Source of the DNA: JAVEWJ01 sp034004605
GTDB lineage: Bacteria > Patescibacteriota > Gracilibacteria > UBA1369 > LOWO2-01-FULL-3
Assembly (NCBI GenBank): GCA_034004605.1
Contig: JAVEWJ010000007.1
Location: 1-10,265, forward strand
Length of the DNA stretch: 10,265 nucleotides
Direction: 5' to 3'
Shown here: in pieces, positions 1 to 5,652 of the stretch
Layout of the letters: each line of letters opens with the position of its first letter
Numbering within the stretch: position 1 is the stretch's first letter
Made by a program: the position numbers and the translations under genes
The notes under the pieces: generated by a model
Database searches by the model: none
What the model saw: the letters and a program-made list of their open reading frames with translations, nothing else
What the model was told of the DNA's origin: nothing

Positions 1-1714
1 GGCCTACTAATATTGTGATGTAGGAGACAAGAGCGAATCCTGCAATTGTGCCTGGTAGTCTATAAACCAAAATCATAAACAGAAGCACAAGGGCGAAGCC
101 TACTGCGCCTGCTTTTACGGATTTTGTCAGAGCTTCGTGTCCGAGGGTTGCTCCAATTGTGTATTCACCTGTGAGAATGATAGGTGCGGGGATTGCTCTA
201 GTGTTTAAATTTCTTGCCAGTGTTTGAGCTTCTTGAGTTGTGAACTTTCCTTCAATTACAGCGGAACCTCCTGAAATTTTTGTGTTTACATTCGGAGCTG
301 ATATTAGCTCACCTCCCACAAAAATCGCTAGTGGTTTGTTTATGTTTCTACCTGTAATTTCTTCGAAAAGTTTTGCTCCTTCGTCATTGAATTGAATTGT
401 GACAAATGGCTGCAAATAGTCATTTATTTGAACATCAGCTCTTACGAAATGTTCACCGGTAAGGCCTGTTTCTTTCCAAGGGTCCGGTACAGTAGAGAAT
501 GTAAGAGTTTCGTATTGATACATCGTTTCTTTCACGTCTTTTTCGATTTTATCAGCCTTAATGATGTGATAACCAAACTCCGTCTTTGTGATTTCGCTCA
601 AATCGCCAACGTTTTCAAGTGCGAGAGCTGCGTTTCTAAAATCTGTGGTGTATGAGTCGGATTTTGAAGCGGGTTCTTCGAGAACTCCTCCGGTTTCTTT
701 ATTCGAAGTGTCATCGGAGTACTCTTTTGCCATATCTTCGAATTTTGCAGGACTTTCTTTGTCAGTAAGTTTTGCAAGCACTTCTTTTGCTAAATCGTAA
801 GCCTGCTCTTCGTTTCTTGTAACTGAGGCATCAGCCCTCTGGGCCTCTTTCCATGAAATCAAAATGTGGCTTACCGATACTTCTTTTTCATTTTTTACTT
901 CTTCTTTTTCATCGATTTTTTTAACGATTGCAAGGCCTGTATTTTCAACAAGTTGTCCACTTGAATTGTCCAAAGTGTAAGTGCCACCTGTTTCCACCAA
1001 CGATTTTGTAATCTGATCTTTTTCAAGTTTTTTTAGTTCGTCCGATAATGATGAGGGAATTTCGCTTACAAATTTGAAGTCAACTTTGTCATATTTCACT
1101 TTTCCAGGATTTGCTTGCTCTTCTTCTTGTGCGATTATTGCAAAATTTTCGCTTGTTGTTTTTGCAAGAACGGATTTTGCGTTTTCTTCAATTTTATCTT
1201 TTTCTTTTGGATCAAGAGATTCTTTTTTCTCTTTGAACTCAAGTTGGATGGTTTTTCCCACGATCGCTTTCGCTTTTTCAAGACTAATTGTCTTTTTTTC
1301 GTCATCGTTTAATTCTTCCACTTTTTTCTCGGATTTTAGATATGTTTTGATGTCTTCCTGTGTGAAAGTGGTGTTTTCTGCAATTTCCACGATAATGTGT
1401 GTTTCGTCTCCGATTGTAGAAGTGTAAATGCTGGGCTCTGCGATTCCAAGTCCATTTACTCTTTTTTCAATAACGGTGAGAACTCCTTCAACTATTGAGT
1501 CTTTGTCTTCACTGGGAACTTTTCTAAGATCGATTTTGTAATCGAGTTGCGATCCACCTTGTAAATCGAGTCCAAGGTGAACTTTTTTCTTCAAAATAGC
1601 TTCCGGGGTGCCCGGCAAAACTTTGCTCTGAATATTGTTTGGCGCATCGAACCATAGCAGAAAGAGCGTCATTACGATTAGAGCTAAAATTTTCCAACTT
1701 AAGTACTTTTTCAT
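1..1714 (-). CDS. secD: Protein translocase subunit SecD with inserted parvulin-type PPIase domain, 3' end off-window
   Basis: SecD works with SecF at the SecYEG channel and uses the proton-motive force to help pull preproteins across the membrane. I translated 571 codons from ATG 1712-1714 with no stop. Residues about 7-22 are the first membrane segment. LGLDLQGG (47-54), RVNGLGIAEP (85-94) and GKTIQLEF (153-160) are classic SecD P1 motifs. The canonical head resumes at about 410 (WKETGLTG), with FTTQEAQTLARNLN (491-504), GATLGHEAL (521-529) and RLPGTIAGFAL (552-562) in the second and third membrane segments. The remaining membrane segments lie beyond base 1. Between 161 and 409 is an insertion of about 250 residues. 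Residues 279-392 of it match the parvulin PPIase family, and 155-270 look like a degenerate copy. The gene lies 32 bases after the cupin gene and has the only convincing Shine-Dalgarno in the window. SecD identity is near certain. The isomerase activity is inferred. Confidence 0.97.
   Translation of the reverse strand, partial: MKKYLSWKILALIVMTLFLLWFDAPNNIQSKVLPGTPEAILKKKVHLGLDLQGGSQLDYKIDLRKVPSEDKDSIVEGVLTVIEKRVNGLGIAEPSIYTSTIGDETHIIVEIAENTTFTQEDIKTYLKSEKKVEELNDDEKKTISLEKAKAIVGKTIQLEFKEKKESLDPKEKDKIEENAKSVLAKTTSENFAIIAQEEEQANPGKVKYDKVDFKFVSEIPSSLSDELKKLEKDQITKSLVETGGTYTLDNSSGQLVENTGLAIVKKIDEKEEVKNEKEVSVSHILISWKEAQRADASVTRNEEQAYDLAKEVLAKLTDKESPAKFEDMAKEYSDDTSNKETGGVLEEPASKSDSYTTDFRNAALALENVGDLSEITKTEFGYHIIKADKIEKDVKETMYQYETLTFSTVPDPWKETGLTGEHFVRADVQINDYLQPFVTIQFNDEGAKLFEEITGRNINKPLAIFVGGELISAPNVNTKISGGSAVIEGKFTTQEAQTLARNLNTRAIPAPIILTGEYTIGATLGHEALTKSVKAGAVGFALVLLFMILVYRLPGTIAGFALVSYITILVG
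539..880 (-). other. Parvulin (PpiC-type rotamase) domain embedded in SecD
   Basis: This stretch encodes SecD residues about 279-392. It begins with VSHILIS (281-287), the first strand of parvulins. Next come a helix ending AYDLAKEVLAKL, the FEDMAKEYSDD segment (325-335), a GG turn (342-343), F359 with a following AALAL helix, and the final strand TEFGYHIIKADKI (378-390). The paired histidines of parvulins are present at 283 and 383, and an acidic residue (334/335) sits where many bacterial parvulins have Asp. The usual GGDLG is GGVLE and the following loop is atypical, so substrate preference may differ. It stays in frame with SecD on both sides, so this is a true domain insertion. It should face the extracytoplasmic side, as SecD P1 does. 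Confidence 0.9.
905..1252 (-). other. Possible degenerate second parvulin-like module in SecD
   Basis: SecD residues about 155-270 follow the same order of elements as the clear parvulin domain after them. A strand (TIQLEF, 155-160) is followed by a charged helix, then AKSVLAK (179-185), ENFAIIAQE (189-197), a P-x(3)-SDELKKLEKDQITKSLV segment resembling the 'aF.L..GeiS.pV' region, and a closing strand GLAIVKKID (260-268). Both signature histidines are missing, so it would be non-catalytic. The parallel was found by eye between two adjacent stretches. A lineage-specific SecD P1 extension is the alternative. Confidence 0.45.
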
Positions 1715-1726
1715 TTTCCTTTTAGG
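1715..1726 (-). promoter_or_regulatory. Shine-Dalgarno of secD
   Basis: Read on the minus strand, the bases before the secD ATG are CCTAAAAGGAAA. The AAGGA core is about 3-5 bases from the start and complements the anti-Shine-Dalgarno of 16S rRNA. It supports the ATG at 1714 as the true start, directly before the signal-anchor sequence MKKYLSWK. It is the only clear Shine-Dalgarno before a gene in this window. Confidence 0.65.
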
Positions 1727-1746
1727 TTAGTTTATTTTTAAATATG

Positions 1747-2148
1747 TTATTGGTTTTGATTGTGCAAACTGAAATCCAGGTCGTCATCCCGACCCTTACC
1801 TTCGCGTCCGTAATCATCGTGCAGTTTCACCACATCGTCAAGCTCGGAAGTGGATACTTCGAATATTTTGCTGTCTTCAAGGGCTTCCACTCGATGAAGT
1901 GTGTTTGGTGGTATATGAAATTTTTCTCCCGGTTCCAGAATTTTTTCTTCAAGATTTTCTCGGTCTTTTCCGTATGTGAGGCGGACTTTCCCGGTATAAA
2001 CATATTGAGTTTCCGTCTTCTTTTCATGGTATTGAAGAGAATATCTGTGTCCTTTCATTATTTCGAGTATTTTTCCAGCGTAGCTTTCCGTATTGGCAAA
2101 CCAGATTTCTTTTCCCCAAGGCTTTAATTTTATTTGGATTTCTTCCAT
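1747..2148 (-). CDS. Mannose-6-phosphate isomerase type II-like cupin (ManC/AlgA C-terminal domain as a separate protein)
   Basis: This 133-residue protein matches the cupin half of bifunctional mannose-6-phosphate isomerase/GDP-mannose pyrophosphorylase. It opens with KPWGKE (9-14), the PWG of that domain. SLQYHEKKTE (37-46) follows, then IPPNTLHRVEA (79-89), FEVSTSELDDVVKLHDDYGR (96-115) and a polar tail. In the family, motif 1 is close to SLQ-x-HxHRxEHW. Here H41, E46 and H85 are kept, but the second His is K43 and the Arg is K44, so a standard metal site is doubtful. It starts 9 bases after the guanylyltransferase stop, in the same frame, with no Shine-Dalgarno, so it probably depends on reinitiation. 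It may isomerise fructose-6-P to mannose-6-P for the neighbouring enzyme, or be a sugar-binding or regulatory cupin. Confidence 0.85.
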   Translation of the reverse strand: MEEIQIKLKPWGKEIWFANTESYAGKILEIMKGHRYSLQYHEKKTETQYVYTGKVRLTYGKDRENLEEKILEPGEKFHIPPNTLHRVEALEDSKIFEVSTSELDDVVKLHDDYGREGKGRDDDLDFSLHNQNQ

Positions 2149-2160
2149 AGATGAGAGTTA
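2146..2160 (-). other. Same-frame stop/start junction splitting a ManC-like enzyme
   Basis: On the minus strand this reads TAA CTC TCA TCT ATG: the stop of the guanylyltransferase, three sense codons, and the start of the cupin, all in one frame. Reading the TAA as sense would give 343+1+3+133 = 480 residues, close to the roughly 480 of fused ManC/AlgA/XanB proteins. TAA also ends several other genes here, so general reassignment is excluded. A genuine split with reinitiation is most likely. Low-level readthrough (the stop is followed by C) or a base error is possible. Confidence 0.8.
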
Positions 2161-3189
2161 TAATATTTCTTTTATTTTTTTTACCTGCTCCATATCTCCA
2201 ACGACAAGGCCTTCCGGAGTGTCTATCACAACGGCGTTTTTAAGGCCGAGAACTCTTACGGGTTTGTTTCCGTAGGCGTAAATCAGGCAATTCTCACATT
2301 CTAAAGTCTTTGTGTCTCCTTTTTCAACATTTGGTTTCCCGTCTTCTTTGATTGCTTCAAAAATCGCTTTCCAGTTGCCGATATCCGACCATCCCATATC
2401 CGCTTTTATAATTCTGATTTCGCTGGGATTTACTTTTTCCATAATAGCATAATCGATCGAAATTTTCTCAAGTGTCGGATAAATTTCCTGAAGTGTTTTT
2501 TCCGGGTCGTCTCCTTCCAGGCCGTCAGCTATTTTTTGGAGTTTTTCGTATGTTTCTGGTTTTAGTTCTTTATATTTTTCAAGTAATGTAGAGGCTTTCC
2601 ATACATAATATCCTGTATTCCACAAAAAATTTCCGGATTCCACGAATTTTTTTGCGTTTTCGAGGTCTGGTTTTTCCACGAATCTTTTTATATTGTAGAC
2701 ATCGGGTGTTTCGGTTTCTTTGTCGAGTTCCACATAGCCGTAATTTGTATTGGGCTCTTTGGCTACAACTTCCACTATATTCAATGTGTTTTCTTTTTCG
2801 GCGATTTCTTTCGCAAGAAGGATTTTTTTCTTAAATTCCTCTTTGTCGGCTATAAGGTGGTCGGCGTAAAAAATGCCCATAACTTCGCCCGGAAATTGTT
2901 TTTCTATGGCCGATGCAGCAAGTCCGATGGCTGAAGCTGTGTCTCTTAAGGCCGGCTCAATAATCAGATTTTCTTGCGGAATATTAGGGGCGCACTCAAG
3001 AAGGAGATCTATTTGGTCTTCCGTAAGAGACACATAAATGTCCTTGGGGTCTAAAAAGTCCAGTCTATCGAGAGTTTCTTCAATGAGATATTTGTCTGAT
3101 ACAAGCTTTTGGTATTGTTTTGGACGGGACGGGGTGGAGAGTGGCCAAAGCCTTGTACCTCCTCCTCCGGCGAGGATGACTGCTTTCAT
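2158..3189 (-). CDS. manC: Mannose-1-phosphate guanylyltransferase (GDP-mannose pyrophosphorylase)
   Basis: This enzyme joins mannose-1-phosphate and GTP to make GDP-mannose, the mannose donor for surface polysaccharide and glycan synthesis in the cytoplasm. The 343-residue protein begins with the nucleotide-binding signature LAGGGGTRLWPLS (6-18) and the catalytic-site RPKQ (22-25). It then shows FYADHLI, the sugar-phosphate motif FVEKP, the GNFLWNTGYYVW segment, DMGWSDIGNW, and a C-terminal beta-helix-type stretch (VVIDTPEGLVVGD). ATG 3187-3189 is the natural start because it precedes the family's N-terminal MKAVILAGG directly. There is no evident Shine-Dalgarno. A candidate promoter lies 27-32 bases upstream. 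The cupin that is normally fused to the C-terminus of this family is a separate same-frame gene 9 bases downstream. A related sugar-1-phosphate nucleotidyltransferase cannot be wholly excluded. Confidence 0.92.
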   Translation of the reverse strand: MKAVILAGGGGTRLWPLSTPSRPKQYQKLVSDKYLIEETLDRLDFLDPKDIYVSLTEDQIDLLLECAPNIPQENLIIEPALRDTASAIGLAASAIEKQFPGEVMGIFYADHLIADKEEFKKKILLAKEIAEKENTLNIVEVVAKEPNTNYGYVELDKETETPDVYNIKRFVEKPDLENAKKFVESGNFLWNTGYYVWKASTLLEKYKELKPETYEKLQKIADGLEGDDPEKTLQEIYPTLEKISIDYAIMEKVNPSEIRIIKADMGWSDIGNWKAIFEAIKEDGKPNVEKGDTKTLECENCLIYAYGNKPVRVLGLKNAVVIDTPEGLVVGDMEQVKKIKEIL

Positions 3190-3215
3190 ATTTCTTAATA
3201 TTTAAAGTGGCAGGG

Positions 3216-3244
3216 ATATTAGCACGAGTCGAAATTCTTTTGAA
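3216..3244 (-). promoter_or_regulatory. Candidate promoter of manC-cupin-secD
   Basis: On the minus strand an extended -10, TGC-TAATAT, occupies 3216-3224 (hexamer 3216-3221). A weak -35 (TTCAAA, 3239-3244) lies 17 bases further upstream. This sits in the 69-base gap between the gpmI stop and the manC start, one of only two gaps long enough for a promoter. The -35 is poor, so the extended -10 carries most of the weight. An inverted repeat overlaps the -35. Confidence 0.35.
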
Positions 3245-3249
3245 TTGAC
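3228..3249. repeat. Imperfect inverted repeat between gpmI and manC
   Basis: The core AATTC-TTTT-GAATT (3233-3246) is a perfect 5-bp inverted repeat with a 4-base loop. GTC (3228-3230) and GAC (3247-3249) extend it to eight pairs, with a two-base bulge at 3231-3232. It follows the gpmI stop by about 10 bases and overlaps the proposed manC -35. It could be an operator, or a weak RNA hairpin at the end of gpmI. The stem is AT-rich and lacks a proper U-tract, so an efficient intrinsic terminator is unlikely. Confidence 0.35.
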
Positions 3250-3258
3250 AATTTTGTT

Positions 3259-4785
3259 TTATGGTTTTGTTAATAGTGATTTTTCTGTCATTTCTTTGGG
3301 CTTTTTTATATTCATTATATCTAAAACGGTTGGTGCTATATTGAAAAGTCCGAGTTTTTTTCCTTGTATTAGTTTTTGTTTTTCTTTTGAAACAAGAATT
3401 AAAAAAACAGGATTAAGTGTGTGAGAAGCGCAGTTTTCACCGTTTTCATATTTCATATATTCCGCATTTCCATGATCTGCGGTAATAAGGATGTGATAAT
3501 TTTTTTCGAGGGCCTTTGGAATAATTTGCGATAGACATTCGTCTAGAATTTCAACGGCTTTTTTTGTGGCATCGAAATTTCCGCTGTGGCCCACCAAATC
3601 ACCGTTTGCAAAATTCAGAAGGATGAAGTCGTAGGATTTTTCTTCGAGATTTTTGAGTAATTCTTTTGTGATCTCAGGAGCGCTCATTTCGGGTTTTTGG
3701 TCGTAGGAGGAAACTTTTGGGGATGGAACAAGAACCTGATCTTCTTTTTTGAAAGGAATTTTGTTTTGTGAATTAAAGAAAAAAGTGACATGCGCGTATT
3801 TTTCAGTTTCGGCGATTTTAAGCTGTGATTTTTTCGCTTTTGAAAGTGTTTCGCTAAGATTGTTTTTTACGGAAGCCGGAGGAAAAAGCACTTTTTCTTT
3901 TTTTGCATAAGGTCCGAAGGCAATGAAATGCCTGTATTCGTTCACCGCTTTGTCGAATTCTTTGAAAGATTTTTCGGTGAGCGCTTTTGTAAGCTGGGAC
4001 GCCCTGTCCGATCTGAAATTTGTAAAAATGATAAGGTCGTCTTTATCAATAAGGCCTTCTTTATCGAGTAAAATCGGTTTGATATAGTAATCCGTCTTTG
4101 TTCCTCTTTTGTATTCGTTTTCAATTGCCGTTTTCGCGTCGGTTTCTTTTTTGCCCTTCCCTTTTGTAATTAAATCGTAAGCTTTTTTTGTTCTGGTATA
4201 GTTCGTATCTCTGTCCATTGCGTAGAATCTTCCGATTATCGTGGCGATTTTGCCGATTTTGGTTTTATTAAGCATTTCTATGTATCTGCTTGCGCATTTT
4301 TCTTCGGTGTCTCTTCCGTCGGTAATCGCGTGGATGTAAATTTTTTGGATTCCGATTTTTTTAGCGTATTTCATCACTTCTATCATGTGATTTATGTGCG
4401 AATGAACTCCGGCATCGGAAATCATACCTATAAGGTGGAGGCGCTTGCCTTTTTTTAGGCAGTAATTCATTTCTTTTTTAAACAGGGGTTTTTCGAATGC
4501 TTTTTTTGATTTCAAAGCCCGGTTTATCTCTTCAAGCGATTGATACACAATTCTTCCGACGCCCATTGTATAGTGTCCAACTTCGGATCCTCCCATAGTA
4601 TTTTTAGGGAGACCCACAAAATTTCCGTGAGTGTTTAGAAGAGTTGTCGGATAGGTTTTTTTTAGAGAATTAATGAAAGGTGTTTTTGCTTTTGTGACTG
4701 CATTGTATTTGTAGTTTTTGCCTTCTCCTATGCCATCAAGTACAATGAGCAAGACTTTATTTTGAGTAATTTTTTTGAACAACAT
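3259..4785 (-). CDS. gpmI: 2,3-bisphosphoglycerate-independent phosphoglycerate mutase
   Basis: This enzyme interconverts 3- and 2-phosphoglycerate in lower glycolysis through a phosphoserine intermediate and two Mn2+ ions. The 508-residue length is typical of the family. The N-terminal VLDGIGEG gives metal ligand D17. MGGSEVGH (64-71) carries the catalytic S67. The inserted transferase domain shows GVHSH (126-130), DGRD (156-159), GRFYAMDRD (185-193) and NFRSDRASQ (256-264). The phosphatase domain resumes with TFFFN (334-338), a YDQKPEMSAPEI segment, GDLVGH (D396, H400), TADHGN (D437, H438) and SHTLNPV (H455). All metal ligands are present. Off-consensus but conservative changes are MGGSE for MGNSE, NGDLVGH for NPDMVGH and SDAGVHSH for SDGGVHSH. 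It lies 39 bases after the prepilin peptidase and no Shine-Dalgarno is seen. The start fits the family, with the VLDG motif close to the N-terminus. Confidence 0.96.
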   Translation of the reverse strand: MLFKKITQNKVLLIVLDGIGEGKNYKYNAVTKAKTPFINSLKKTYPTTLLNTHGNFVGLPKNTMGGSEVGHYTMGVGRIVYQSLEEINRALKSKKAFEKPLFKKEMNYCLKKGKRLHLIGMISDAGVHSHINHMIEVMKYAKKIGIQKIYIHAITDGRDTEEKCASRYIEMLNKTKIGKIATIIGRFYAMDRDTNYTRTKKAYDLITKGKGKKETDAKTAIENEYKRGTKTDYYIKPILLDKEGLIDKDDLIIFTNFRSDRASQLTKALTEKSFKEFDKAVNEYRHFIAFGPYAKKEKVLFPPASVKNNLSETLSKAKKSQLKIAETEKYAHVTFFFNSQNKIPFKKEDQVLVPSPKVSSYDQKPEMSAPEITKELLKNLEEKSYDFILLNFANGDLVGHSGNFDATKKAVEILDECLSQIIPKALEKNYHILITADHGNAEYMKYENGENCASHTLNPVFLILVSKEKQKLIQGKKLGLFNIAPTVLDIMNIKKPKEMTEKSLLTKP

Positions 4786-4824
4786 TTTGTGGCTTTTTTA
4801 TTGGTTTGAATAAATATTTTGTTC

Positions 4825-5652
4825 TTAGTAGAGGATAGTGTTCAGATAGAAGGCGTAAATTTCGTTTCCGAGAAAGATTGTAAGGAGTATTCCGCTTATC
4901 AAAAAGGGCGCGAAGGCGATTTTTGTTTTTGTGCCCGCTTTTCCGATAATTATTAATACTACACTGACAATTGCGCCGATGAGATAAGCCAGCATCAATG
5001 CCATAAGACCGAATTTTATTCCGAAAAGCGCGCCGATGAGAATTCCCATTCGTAAGTCTCCGCCACCGATCCATTGACCTTTCGATATTATTATTTGTAT
5101 GCCGAAAAAGGCAAAAAAGGTTATTGCGCCTATTACCATATCCACGGTTGACGGTGTGCCGATGATTATTGAATTAACTATGGCGATTGTTATTGCAGGG
5201 AGTGAAAATTGATCGGGGATTTCCTGATAAAGCGTGTCATAGAAAAGAATTGCGACGAGAAATGAGAAAAGTACGCAGTATATTAGAAATTGTTCAAAAA
5301 CGAGCCAGTCGATTAAATAATTTGTGAAAAATGCGTTGATGGATGAAGGCTCCACAATAAGAAAATTGAATTTTGTAAATGTCAGAAGAAAGAGGAGTCC
5401 GGTTATCAGTTCTATTAAAATGTAGCTTTTCGAAATGGTTTTTTTGCAATATGCGCATTTTCCTTTCAGAAAAATAAAACTAAATACAGGAATCAAGTGT
5501 CTTGCTTTAAGTTTAGTGTTGCAATGCGGGCAAACCGATCTTGAAAGAAAAATTCCTTTTTTGTTTTCTCGCATTCTGTGAATCACTACGCTTAGAAAAC
5601 TTCCGATTGCTGATCCCAACACAAAAATGAAGAAAGCTAAAATGATTGTCAT
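4825..5652 (-). CDS. pilD: Type IV prepilin peptidase / N-methyltransferase (A24 family)
   Basis: This integral membrane aspartic protease cleaves class III (type IV pilin-like) signal peptides and often N-methylates the new N-terminus. The 275-residue protein has the N-terminal GSAIGSFLSVVIHR motif (13-26) and a cytoplasmic zinc-type loop with CPHC (41-44) and CAYC (66-69), which marks the bifunctional form. Several hydrophobic segments follow. The two catalytic Asp are D139 in FYDTLYQEIPD (137-147) and D199 in GGGDLRMG (196-203). A late FAPFL (247-251) matches the family. Its ATG shares four bases (5649-5652) with the TPR gene stop, so the two are probably translationally coupled. No pilin or assembly ATPase gene is in the window; substrates must be encoded elsewhere. 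The methyltransferase role is assumed from the cysteine loop. Confidence 0.95.
   Translation of the reverse strand: MTIILAFFIFVLGSAIGSFLSVVIHRMRENKKGIFLSRSVCPHCNTKLKARHLIPVFSFIFLKGKCAYCKKTISKSYILIELITGLLFLLTFTKFNFLIVEPSSINAFFTNYLIDWLVFEQFLIYCVLFSFLVAILFYDTLYQEIPDQFSLPAITIAIVNSIIIGTPSTVDMVIGAITFFAFFGIQIIISKGQWIGGGDLRMGILIGALFGIKFGLMALMLAYLIGAIVSVVLIIIGKAGTKTKIAFAPFLISGILLTIFLGNEIYAFYLNTILY

Noticed and set aside
539..1252. SecD insertion as a frameshift or chimeric assembly
   Set aside because: The frame is open on both sides, base composition does not change, and the SecD motifs on either side are complete and in the right order. A true insertion is the simplest reading, though reads should confirm it.
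1074..1427. Plus-strand open frame of 117 codons
   Set aside because: It lies opposite the continuous secD frame. Its product is Phe/Ser-rich, as expected from the complement of Lys/Glu-rich codons, and it has no recognisable motif.
1744..2127. Plus-strand open frame of 127 codons antisense to the cupin gene
   Set aside because: The minus-strand frame has clear family motifs (PWG, SLQ, LHR, DDYGR). The plus-strand product is a Phe-rich shadow.
4757..5074. Minus-strand open frame of 105 codons overlapping the prepilin peptidase and gpmI
   Set aside because: It is out of frame with two well-supported genes, and its Arg/Asn-rich composition has no family signature.
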